DNA of 48,922 bases from positions 1 through 48,922 of IMG/VR virus record IMGVR_UViG_3300025030_000159. One strand, 5' to 3'. Positions 25,123 to 33,093 of the stretch are shown here, in pieces. The position numbers were made by a program, and so were the translations under genes. The DNA comes from a virus. The notes beneath the pieces are model-generated. The model saw nothing but the letters and a program-made list of their open reading frames with translations. It did not search any database and was not told where the DNA came from. Position 1 is the first letter of the stretch. Each line of letters opens with the position of its first letter.

Positions 25123-25549
25123 CTTCTACGTTCTCTTTAAAAGTAAACCCAATAATCGGAGGAGTTATGGGCTCTTCATCTCCTACTAAATAACTAGCAG
25201 TTATAATCGTATTTCCTTTTATTGAATAACTATCACTATTTTTAGTAAACCCTGCTTTTACTTTTGTCCGGACGGTTTGAATTAATCCCTCTGTTTGGAT
25301 ATTAAGTAAAACATAAGCCTCTTTACTTTTTGTCTTACTTACATAAATCATTATATCCCCCAAAGTCCCACTAAGTCCCGTTACCATTATAGGATAAACA
25401 ACCTCTGCCACGGGAAGTTCTATTGTCTTCGGGCACTTAGAAATAACATTTATCACATTCTTCATCGGTTTTTTATTCAACCCACAAAGGATTTGATCTA
25501 TAGATTGAATCTTTTCTTCTATACTCTCTCCTTGGATTAACCTGAGCAT
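25112..25549 (-). CDS. Hypothetical structural protein, 145 aa
   Basis: An N-terminal helix precedes a beta-rich body with Val/Ile/Thr strands. It starts with TAATG overlap on the previous stop and ends overlapping the GNAT-like gene, so it is translationally coupled on both sides. Virion assignment comes from its position between nozzle and ejection genes. Confidence 0.55.
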   Translation of the reverse strand: MLRLIQGESIEEKIQSIDQILCGLNKKPMKNVINVISKCPKTIELPVAEVVYPIMVTGLSGTLGDIMIYVSKTKSKEAYVLLNIQTEGLIQTVRTKVKAGFTKNSDSYSIKGNTIITASYLVGDEEPITPPIIGFTFKENVEDVN

Positions 25550-25902
25550 TAGAACTTCTCCTTTATTTTAGTTATTAAATCTATCTGCCTATCTATCTCC
25601 GGAGCGGCAATTTCCAAAACCTCTTCCATAGTCTTAAGAGGATTATTCAACTCCGTACTTTGGACTATTTTAAGAACTATATCTTTATTTTCTTTATACT
25701 CCGGATGTTTTTCGAGGAAAGCGGTAAAGATCTTAGTCGTATGCGCGAGTCTTTTACTTAGTTTATCCACCGCTTCTGGGAGATAAAGAAGCGCCGTTTC
25801 TACTCCTTTGATAAAAACTCTACTAAGAACCTCGTCAAAAACTCTCTTCTCTCCATCTACTACGATTTCTAAAAACTCTTCTTCCGTACAGAAAGGTTCC
25901 AT
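25549..25902 (-). CDS. Hypothetical structural protein, 117 aa
   Basis: It is a helical, acidic protein with no recognised motif. AGGAGTAGAA precedes the ATG. It is sandwiched in the late operon between the nozzle-like protein and the ejection cluster and may be a small tail or chaperone component. Confidence 0.55.
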   Translation of the reverse strand: MEPFCTEEEFLEIVVDGEKRVFDEVLSRVFIKGVETALLYLPEAVDKLSKRLAHTTKIFTAFLEKHPEYKENKDIVLKIVQSTELNNPLKTMEEVLEIAAPEIDRQIDLITKIKEKF

Positions 25903-25904
25903 TT

Positions 25905-27236
25905 CTACTCCTTGGGGTTAAAGCCCCGGTTAAATCTCTTGTCTATTTTTGTATAACTAATAGAAATCCAATTAATAGAAACGAAGGAGAAGTTTGTATC
26001 CTTAACTCCAATTTTAAACTCCACCCCGGCTATGTGAGGTTTTACTAGGTTAAGTTCATTTAGAGAAAAGAAAGGGGTCTGAAACCAATCTCCTCTTAAG
26101 TTTTCCCGGGTGTAGATACAAACCTTAACATCCTCTTCCTCTCCATTAGTATCCATCCCGAGAGATACTTCTTCAATTATCTTCATCCCGGGATCTTCAA
26201 AATCTATAACTCCAGTGGTAAAAATAGAATCTTTAAGAAGTGGGAGAGAGGAAACTACAAATTTATTCCTATCTAAACCGGTTTTAAAAACTCCCCCTAT
26301 GGAGAATAAACCAAAGGGATTTAGAACATAGGTCTTCTCAGAGGAAGAGAGAAACAGCTCCTTAGTAGAAAGTTGGTAAAAAAACCGAACAGAGAGGGAT
26401 TTAAAAATCTCCCTGTATCCAAGAGAGTTTAACTTCTCCAGCCCTAATTGATTCAACCCTCCATTCTTATCTATAAAAAACACTTCCTCTTCTCCAGCAA
26501 CCCAACTATCTACATCTCTCGGAGCTTGCTTTATAAAATCCCTCCTTCCAAAAGTATGCTCAAAAGTAGGAAGGATAGTAAATCCTTTAGAGCAGATAAC
26601 CACTAACTTATTAGAAATAGAAGTTATTCCAAAAATCTCCCCTAGTTCATTTAAACTCCTAAACCCCGCTTCTACATTTATCTCACTCGGAGTACAGTCT
26701 ATATTCCCTATCCCACTCCAAGCAATAAATCCCTTTCCTTCTGCATTACTCGGAACACAATTAGGGACTAAGGAGTTAAACCCCGTTGTCAATCCTCCAA
26801 GAATCAGCTGCCCGTTATAGTTAAAAATAACCCTCGCTTGAGGAATTTCTGTACTAGTAGTCAAAACTCCCGCTTCGTCTACTTTAATCGTCACAACTCC
26901 GTTGGAGAAAAATCCCCAAGTCTGATAATCCGCAACGCTCCATCTACCCCCAACTGTTATATTACTCCTCTTAATCGTAAGACTATTATCACTATTTATT
27001 AAGAAAATCCTAGTAGGAGTTAGGAGATAATCCTTAAAACCTATAGAAAGAACTTGAAGAGTATCCTCTGTTAAATAGATATAAGAAAACTCCTCCGGAT
27101 CTACACTTCTAAATCCCTCCTCACTAGGGCCACAATTCACTAAGTCCGAAAAATACTCTTGATTCTTACTCCTAAGAGAAATAGGATTAATCCCCTTCTC
27201 GAAAAGACCTCTTAAGCTTATCCTTTTCTGTCTCAT
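25905..27236 (-). CDS. Tail nozzle-like beta-propeller protein, 443 aa
   Basis: Repeated beta strands of the form VLSIGFKDYLL, GQLILGG, KLVVICSKGFTIL and EEVFFIDKNGGL recall the beta-propeller tail nozzle proteins of podoviruses (P22 gp10/T7 gp12 type). It follows the adaptor-like protein by 2 nt, the usual adaptor-nozzle order. Similarity is at the level of pattern and synteny, not clear sequence identity. Confidence 0.55.
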   Translation of the reverse strand: MRQKRISLRGLFEKGINPISLRSKNQEYFSDLVNCGPSEEGFRSVDPEEFSYIYLTEDTLQVLSIGFKDYLLTPTRIFLINSDNSLTIKRSNITVGGRWSVADYQTWGFFSNGVVTIKVDEAGVLTTSTEIPQARVIFNYNGQLILGGLTTGFNSLVPNCVPSNAEGKGFIAWSGIGNIDCTPSEINVEAGFRSLNELGEIFGITSISNKLVVICSKGFTILPTFEHTFGRRDFIKQAPRDVDSWVAGEEEVFFIDKNGGLNQLGLEKLNSLGYREIFKSLSVRFFYQLSTKELFLSSSEKTYVLNPFGLFSIGGVFKTGLDRNKFVVSSLPLLKDSIFTTGVIDFEDPGMKIIEEVSLGMDTNGEEEDVKVCIYTRENLRGDWFQTPFFSLNELNLVKPHIAGVEFKIGVKDTNFSFVSINWISISYTKIDKRFNRGFNPKE

Positions 27237-27238
27237 CC

Positions 27239-27958
27239 CTATCCCTCCATTACACTACTACCATTCCCCTCTTCATCCTCTACTGCATCATTGTTTATCT
27301 GAGTAGTGATAAGTTTTATATTTTCAAAAATCTCCATCCCGCCAGAGGAATTTCGGAAGTTAACATCACTGGTATAAATAGCTGCTTGGACTACAACCTC
27401 TGGATAATTAACTCCCCACCAGTTTTCCTTATTACTATCACTAAGAGGGATGGAGTCGAACTTTCCATTTATTTCTACTTTATATTCCTTATCCGCTTTT
27501 GGGAAAAAAGCCATCCCTCGGCACGTACCAGTAGTAAAAGTTATATCCGCAAAGTTCCCATAAACCTCCATCTCTGAGAGATTCTTTCCATAAACCTCTA
27601 CAGAAATCGGCTTATAAACTCTCGCCCTTCCAGTTTCTAAAGACTCACTTCTTATCTCATTTAAATTATACGCTATCCCAACTCTCTCCCTACTCTCTGT
27701 ATCCATTATCCAAACATCCTTTACCGCTCTACAATTCATAGGGAAGATAACCATCCCACTTCCCGCTTCCAAAGTAGCAAAGAATCTTAAATCCTTAACA
27801 GGAGTAAAGGTTATAGAATCCAGAAACTTAATCCCACTATTTATCTGCTTATCCACCCGGGCATTATCCCAATGAGAAAAACCGGAGGCGCTTTTAAACG
27901 CCTCCCTTAATTCAATTATATCCACTTTCCTCTCCCTCTTAACAGGTCTGGATTCCAA
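27239..27958 (-). CDS. Head-tail adaptor-like protein, 239 aa
   Basis: The N-terminal helices (IIELREAFKSASG, HWDNARVDKQINSGIKFLD) followed by a beta domain (FFATLEAGSGMVIFPMNCRA) resemble T7 gp11/P22 gp4-type adaptors that join portal and nozzle. It overlaps the upstream gene by 20 nt and directly precedes the nozzle candidate. The call is based on architecture and order. Confidence 0.55.
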   Translation of the reverse strand: MESRPVKRERKVDIIELREAFKSASGFSHWDNARVDKQINSGIKFLDSITFTPVKDLRFFATLEAGSGMVIFPMNCRAVKDVWIMDTESRERVGIAYNLNEIRSESLETGRARVYKPISVEVYGKNLSEMEVYGNFADITFTTGTCRGMAFFPKADKEYKVEINGKFDSIPLSDSNKENWWGVNYPEVVVQAAIYTSDVNFRNSSGGMEIFENIKLITTQINNDAVEDEEGNGSSVMEG

Positions 27959-28334
27959 TTCCAGTATTTACAAAACTAATAACCTCTTGTTTTAAAACTG
28001 CCTGAACAGAAGTCTCCGTGTCGTTTATATAACTCCCTGCGATAGGAATTAGAGTTATAGTATTATTCGAATCATCTACTTTCTTTATCATATAAATAAT
28101 CCCGGGAATTAGAACTTCCGGATCTGCGATAAAGATCTGTGGAGTAACACCCGCATTGGCTTTTATAAAAGTCTCCAGTTGCCCGATAGAATGAGTAGGA
28201 GCAGTGACCTCTACTGGAGAGTAAAGGGGGATTCCAAGAACTGTCCCTAGATTCAAAACAGCCGCCCTTACCTCCCTAATATACCCGGCAAACTTACTAA
28301 CCTCTTCTTTATCCAACGGCTTTGTTGCGTCCAT
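27939..28334 (-). CDS. Hypothetical structural protein, 131 aa
   Basis: The protein has an N-terminal helical part and a C-terminal beta part with many Ile, Val and Thr. AAAGGAGATAAA precedes the ATG. It sits between the fibre and adaptor genes of the late operon; no family is recognised. Confidence 0.55.
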   Translation of the reverse strand: MDATKPLDKEEVSKFAGYIREVRAAVLNLGTVLGIPLYSPVEVTAPTHSIGQLETFIKANAGVTPQIFIADPEVLIPGIIYMIKKVDDSNNTITLIPIAGSYINDTETSVQAVLKQEVISFVNTGIGIQTC

Positions 28335-28349
28335 TTTTATCTCCTTTTA

Positions 28350-30176
28350 TTACTGTCCTACAGCGATGAAGGAAAACTCCGTAGTTGCTAATGTCCCATT
28401 TAAATCAAAAACCACCTGTGCTTGAGAAGCACTTATGGAAAAAAGATGAACTCCATTCGCTCTATCTTGATTCGACATTGCAACTATCGTAGGCTGTGAA
28501 GAGAAAGCCGGGGAGAAGGTAATTGTATAAAGCCCATCACTTACAGAAGAACTAAACCCTGAGCCATTAACTACCGCCCCTGCTAGACTTACAATTCCTC
28601 TTACTATCCTATCTCCTTTAATAGTCCCGGTATAATCCAACCCACTTCCGGTCCATTTTAAATAATCCGTAGAATTTCCGATATGAAATTTAGGCGTCCC
28701 GCTATCATGCCCGAGCCAATACCCACTAGTAGTATCTGCATAAGAGGTTTTCCCACTGGCAATAGTAATAGCCCCTGCCGCCATGTTAATTGTACTTCCA
28801 AGAGTCGAATCACTAAAAAGCCCAATCCCGGCAACTTTTCCATTTACATCTACTTTTAATGTATACTGCGCGGCATATAGATTTGCATTGTTATATGCGT
28901 TAGTCGCATAAGTACTAGCTGAAGAAGAAGCACTCTGCGCGGTAGACGCATACCCACTTGCATTACTTGCATAGGTAGAAGCATTAGAAGAAGCCGTAGC
29001 TGCATTATTTGCATAAGTCGAAGCATTACTCTCAGAAGTAGAAGCCCCAGAAGCACTTGCACTAGCTAATCCCGCTTGAGTAGTCGCAGTTGTTGCAGCT
29101 GTCGAAGCGGTACTTGCACTTGAACTAGCCTGACTAGCACTCGTACTTGCATTCCCTGCACTTGTCCCTGCACTTGTTTCACTACTCAAAGCCGCACTTG
29201 CACTACTCGCTGCATTACTCGCCGCAGTTTGTGCCGTAGTTGCAAATCCACTAGCATTAGTCGCATAAGTATTTGCATTAGTAACTGCACTAGCAGCAGA
29301 TGAAGAAGCAGTAGAAGCCGCTTGGGAGTAAGTAGAAGCTGCACTTTCACTAGCCGCTGCATCTCCAGCATAATCCTGAGCAGCCGCCGCCCAAGCTTCA
29401 GCAGTAGTTGCATAACTCCCCGCTGTAGTTGAATACCCTTGTGCATCATCCCTATACCCTGCCGCAGTAGAAGCACTAATACTCGCAGCATTTGCAGAAC
29501 TATTAACACTACTAACCGCTTGTTCCGCAGTAGTAGCAAATCCGCTTGCATTATTCGCACTAGTCCCTGCATCACTAGCTGCACTAGATGCACTATTCGC
29601 AGCAGTTACTGCATTTTGCCAATAGGTATAAGCGTTACTTTCATTAGTAACTGCCCCTGCCGCAGCGGTTATAGCAGCATTAGCAAAGTTCTGAGCAGAA
29701 GAAGCGTTAGTAAATGCAATAGCTTTTGCTTCATTCGCCCCTGTCTCTGCCGCTTGTGCTTCTATTACATGGGCGTTTGTGCTTATTTCATTTAAAGCCG
29801 CCTGAGCAGCGGAGGAAAGAGCCTGTCCAGCCGCAATAGCTGCATCATTTGCCTTTAGCGCCGCTTCATTTGCCTGAGCTTCTGCAAGTTGTTTACTTAT
29901 CGCGGCCTCATCTCTAAGAGCTTCCATAGAGAGAGTAAATTCCGTTGAATACTCATCATACTCGTAGTTATTAATTACAACCCCACCTTCACCACCAGTA
30001 CATTGAGAACAGGTTCCAGTCAAATTCCCAATAATCTCCCCACTGACAGTTATATTCTCAAAAGTCGCATCATTACCTACGAACTTATCTGCCGTTACCG
30101 TAGTAGCATAGAGAGGGTTATTGACAAGAAAGATAAAAAGAAAAAGAAAAGAAAAAGACCTTAAATACTTCCGCAT
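28350..30176 (-). CDS. Fibre protein with signal peptide and Ala/Ser repeats
   Basis: This 608-aa protein has residues typical of a Sec signal peptide at 1-25 (RKYLRSFSFLFLFIFLV, PLYA). About residues 85-420 are Ala/Ser/Thr-rich repeats of the AASTYATNASG kind, expected to form a long trimeric coiled-coil shaft as in tail fibres. Residues 420-520 resemble DUF1983-type fibre segments (LKVDVNGKVAGIGLFSD, YWLGHDSGTPKFHIG). The C-terminal 90 residues form a beta tip. It is in the virion operon between head fibre and adaptor genes. A signal peptide on such a fibre is unexpected; AAAGGAGATAAAC before the ATG confirms the start. Confidence 0.75.
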   Translation of the reverse strand: MRKYLRSFSFLFLFIFLVNNPLYATTVTADKFVGNDATFENITVSGEIIGNLTGTCSQCTGGEGGVVINNYEYDEYSTEFTLSMEALRDEAAISKQLAEAQANEAALKANDAAIAAGQALSSAAQAALNEISTNAHVIEAQAAETGANEAKAIAFTNASSAQNFANAAITAAAGAVTNESNAYTYWQNAVTAANSASSAASDAGTSANNASGFATTAEQAVSSVNSSANAASISASTAAGYRDDAQGYSTTAGSYATTAEAWAAAAQDYAGDAAASESAASTYSQAASTASSSAASAVTNANTYATNASGFATTAQTAASNAASSASAALSSETSAGTSAGNASTSASQASSSASTASTAATTATTQAGLASASASGASTSESNASTYANNAATASSNASTYASNASGYASTAQSASSSASTYATNAYNNANLYAAQYTLKVDVNGKVAGIGLFSDSTLGSTINMAAGAITIASGKTSYADTTSGYWLGHDSGTPKFHIGNSTDYLKWTGSGLDYTGTIKGDRIVRGIVSLAGAVVNGSGFSSSVSDGLYTITFSPAFSSQPTIVAMSNQDRANGVHLFSISASQAQVVFDLNGTLATTEFSFIAVGQ

Positions 30177-30187
30177 GTTTATCTCCT

Positions 30188-30487
30188 TTATGTTGGATCT
30201 ATAGTTGTTACTATCCTTCCAGCTACTATTGTAAGAAGTCCTTGTGTCCCACCGGGGGATAGTTTTGCCAAAGGAACCGTCCCTGTAAATCCCCCAGAAA
30301 TCCCCAAGTCACTAGGGGTTAAAACAATATCACTACTAAGAGCCTTTCCATTTATCTTCCTAGTCTTAGGGACTAGGTGATCTGTAGCAGGAAGATCATC
30401 CGAAGTAACCACCTGCCCGGCTACATCAAAACTCTCATCTACTAGAAAAGGCCCCATACTTCCAATCCATATCTTCTTATAAGCCAT
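30188..30487 (-). CDS. Head-fibre or decoration protein, 99 aa
   Basis: It follows the capsid gene after a terminator-like hairpin. Residues 40-67 contain a common fibre repeat (KINGKALSSDIVLTPSDLG). Short proteins with this motif beside the capsid gene are usually head fibres or decoration proteins, which is the most likely role. Confidence 0.6.
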   Translation of the reverse strand: MAYKKIWIGSMGPFLVDESFDVAGQVVTSDDLPATDHLVPKTRKINGKALSSDIVLTPSDLGISGGFTGTVPLAKLSPGGTQGLLTIVAGRIVTTIDPT

Positions 30488-30504
30488 TTCCTTCCCCTTT
30501 AAAA

Positions 30505-30547
30505 AGAGAATAAAGAAAAAGGGATAGCAGTAAAACCACTATCCCTT
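30505..30547 (-). terminator. Terminator or attenuator after the capsid gene
   Basis: On the minus strand a 9-bp stem (30539-30547 with 30519-30527, AAGGGATAG/CTATCCCTT) encloses an 11-nt loop and is followed by T-rich sequence. It lies 22 nt after the capsid stop. Partial termination here would give more capsid mRNA than downstream tail mRNA. Confidence 0.75.
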
Positions 30548-30569
30548 CTTTTTCCTCTTCTTTAGCTAA

Positions 30570-31847
30570 TTAGGGAGAGAGAGTACCATTAAGCCCAATC
30601 CCATCCAGCCAACCATGTGCTTTTTCGAAATGAACTTCCAGACCAGCCTCAGTCAGGAACTCCGATTTTTCCCCATCAAGATCATTCGCTTGCCGATTCG
30701 GGAGATATTTCGTATCATCCACAAAACGATAAACCAAATGCGGGGGATCAAGAATTCCCATCGAATACCGCAACGGAGCAAGGAGAGTAAAGAGCGGATG
30801 AAGTTTCAGATGAAGAGTCCCGAATACGGTATTAAGAGTTACTACCTTAATCCCATATGCCTGAATTCCCGGGGTAATGGTCATATCCCCATCTGCTTCT
30901 ACCATCTGCTGAATGCCCATAAGAGCGCCAGAACCACAGAAAGCGATCTTCTCAGTATTCCCATATCTGAAAAGCTGCTCCAGATAAGCATCCAAGAACG
31001 CCTTCCCACCAGCGGCCCAAGTTGCGCTAGTAGAAGTGGAAAAATCACTTACGTTAGTAGTAAGATAATTCCTAATCCCTCTAGTAGTCCTCTCCGGTTT
31101 GTTATTTGCACCAGTCCGGACAGAAAGAGCAGAGAACCAATATGCTTTTTCTTGTTCGATGGAGTGCATTTCCAGAGCTTGTCTTTTCGCTTCCTTAACC
31201 TGATCTCCAGTTCTCAATCTCGTCTTCATGGCCGTTCTGGTTTGATCCAGAGAGTTTCTGAAGATCTGAGTATAGGACGAAAGCTCATTCGGATCATAGA
31301 TCAAACTAGCAGGAGAAGTCCCACCTTCCGGATTTACAGAACCAATTACCAAAAGAGAAGCATTAGTGGAACCAGCAGCAGTATGAATCGCCCCGCCTTT
31401 GGTAGAACTTCCATCTGCTTCAAGGAGGATACAAGTAATATAAGAAGAAGCCCCATTAATAACCGGGGCAACAGTTACTTTCGCAGTAAGTCTCGTAGAA
31501 GGGAGGTTGTTAATTACCAACATCACTTGATGGCTTACGTTGAACTTAGCTGCATTAGCGGCAGACATTTTTACATAAAAAGTATCCCCAACTACAGCAG
31601 CGGCATATGCGTCAGAAAGGTTCGTTCCACCAAATACACCAGTAACCGCACCAATCTGATCCGGAAGTTCCTGTTGGAACCAGTGAAAAATCGGATCATC
31701 CGTTTTCTCGCTTTTCAGCTTTGCCAGAAGAGCCGTAAGCGGTGCGTGACCATTGGGATAAAGCCAAAGAACCATCTCCCTCCAGTTCTCAGGTCTTTGA
31801 CCAGTAACAGTAAAATCTCCACTTCCTCTCATACCAAGAAAAGGCAT
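30570..31847 (-). CDS. Major capsid protein, SU10/DUF5309-like
   Basis: This 425-aa protein has the family opening GDFTVTGQRPENWREMVLWL, followed by PNGHAPLTALLAKLKSEK, as in DUF5309/SU10-type HK97-fold major capsid proteins. It lies after a scaffold gene and before a head-fibre-like gene. Codons are shifted toward CTG, CCG, ATT and AAC relative to neighbours, consistent with very high expression. A 439-codon open frame on the opposite strand is a by-product of this codon usage. Confidence 0.8.
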   Translation of the reverse strand: MPFLGMRGSGDFTVTGQRPENWREMVLWLYPNGHAPLTALLAKLKSEKTDDPIFHWFQQELPDQIGAVTGVFGGTNLSDAYAAAVVGDTFYVKMSAANAAKFNVSHQVMLVINNLPSTRLTAKVTVAPVINGASSYITCILLEADGSSTKGGAIHTAAGSTNASLLVIGSVNPEGGTSPASLIYDPNELSSYTQIFRNSLDQTRTAMKTRLRTGDQVKEAKRQALEMHSIEQEKAYWFSALSVRTGANNKPERTTRGIRNYLTTNVSDFSTSTSATWAAGGKAFLDAYLEQLFRYGNTEKIAFCGSGALMGIQQMVEADGDMTITPGIQAYGIKVVTLNTVFGTLHLKLHPLFTLLAPLRYSMGILDPPHLVYRFVDDTKYLPNRQANDLDGEKSEFLTEAGLEVHFEKAHGWLDGIGLNGTLSP

Positions 31848-31866
31848 TTCTTTAACTCCTTCTTAT

Positions 31867-32781
31867 TTAAAAATCACGGTCCATTAAATCCGCTGCATTC
31901 ATGTCGAATATCTCTTTCTTCCCACCTTTACTAATCGGGGTGCTCGTTCCAGATTTAACTCCAGCAAAAGCGGGTTTTGTTTCCTTAGATTGGGCCGGGA
32001 GTTCCTGTTGTTTAGACATAGAAACTGGCTCTTTCAATCCTAGCCTTTTTCGGCAAACGCTTGCTGTTTCCATAAAGATCTCTGAATACGGTTTATTCCG
32101 ATCCTTTTCTTCTTCCTCTCTCAAAACCATCTGGACATATTTACTATGCTCAATAAGATCCGGATTAGCCTCGTAGAAAGAGCTTACTGCTTTATGAACT
32201 ATTACCTCTCTATTAACTGCGATATTTACTATCTGAGGAATTACCTCTGCAAGTAGATCTGCCATTTCCGTTCGGCTGTTATAAATAGCTTCATTGATAA
32301 GTTCCGGTTTATCTATTACTTGATCTAGTTGTTCTTTAGACAGAAACTCTTTCTTATCATAAAGGGAGTTAAAAATCTCATTCACTTCTCTTTTCGGTTT
32401 CTTTTCCTTCTCTACCTCTTTCTCTTCCGCCTTCTTCTCTACCGGAGGAAAAACCTGCTCTTTCCCATCCCTAGCAAGAAGGCCACTTAGTCTATTTAAT
32501 TCCTCTCGAAGAGTAGCAAGTTGAAGATCTTTTTCGTCTACTTCTACTTTTTTCTCCTCTACTTTCTCTTCTTCTTTTTTCTCCGGAGGAGTTTCTATTT
32601 CTTTCTTTTCTTCTTTTTTATCTTCTTCTTCCACTTTCTCCAGAGGAATTTCTTCCTTCTTCTCTACCACTTCCGAATCTTCAAAAAAGGAGATCATATC
32701 AGTAATCTCTTTCTTATCAATCGGACCCATTTCAATCATCTCATTTAATTCTTTTTCCATCTCAGGATCATCAATAGGCAT
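31867..32781 (-). CDS. Capsid scaffold protein, 304 aa
   Basis: The highly acidic N-terminal half (residues 25-90) is Lys/Glu-rich coiled coil, followed by a helix-rich body and a flexible C-terminus. Composition and location between portal and capsid genes are typical of scaffolding proteins. AAAAAGGAGAG precedes the ATG. No protease domain is visible. Confidence 0.65.
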   Translation of the reverse strand: MPIDDPEMEKELNEMIEMGPIDKKEITDMISFFEDSEVVEKKEEIPLEKVEEEDKKEEKKEIETPPEKKEEEKVEEKKVEVDEKDLQLATLREELNRLSGLLARDGKEQVFPPVEKKAEEKEVEKEKKPKREVNEIFNSLYDKKEFLSKEQLDQVIDKPELINEAIYNSRTEMADLLAEVIPQIVNIAVNREVIVHKAVSSFYEANPDLIEHSKYVQMVLREEEEKDRNKPYSEIFMETASVCRKRLGLKEPVSMSKQQELPAQSKETKPAFAGVKSGTSTPISKGGKKEIFDMNAADLMDRDF

Positions 32782-32787
32782 AAAAAT

Positions 32788-33093
32788 TTACTCTCCTTTT
32801 TCTCTCTCCCCTTCAAGGGAAGCGATTTGAATATCCCGGATGATAAAAACCGGGAGAGTTTTTAAATATTCCAACTCACTTATTCTACTACGAATATCAC
32901 TATCTGTCCACTTTTTTTCTGGATCTCCGTACCTTAAAAGTTCCATAAGATATTTATCCCTCTCTTCTATCTCAAAGAGGAGAGCCCCCCAGAATGGACC
33001 TTTTGTAAACTCTTCCCACTCTCTGAGACTGATAGAAAAAGGATCTACTCTATTCCCCTCCTCCTCGCATTTGCATGAACTGCTGCATATCAA
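32788..33093 (-). CDS. Hypothetical 101-aa protein overlapping portal
   Basis: The frame overlaps the 3' end of the portal gene by 44 nt. No ATG lies at a suitable place, and I favour TTG at 33093, 6 nt after AAGGAA, but the start is uncertain. The C-terminal 80 residues are acidic and helical (REWEEFTKGPFW, DIRSRISELEYLKTLPVF), a type of small protein often encoded next to portal genes. Confidence 0.5.
   Translation of the reverse strand: MICSSSCKCEEEGNRVDPFSISLREWEEFTKGPFWGALLFEIEERDKYLMELLRYGDPEKKWTDSDIRSRISELEYLKTLPVFIIRDIQIASLEGEREKGE

Noticed and set aside
29439-29795. Plus-strand 118-codon Cys/Arg/Ile-rich frame
   Set aside because: It is antisense to the Ala/Ser repeat fibre and reflects that repeat's codons.
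30615-31934. 439-codon open frame on the plus strand
   Set aside because: It is antisense to the major capsid gene, has Ser/Arg/Ile-rich low-complexity composition, no ribosome-binding site, and lies within a consistently leftward operon.
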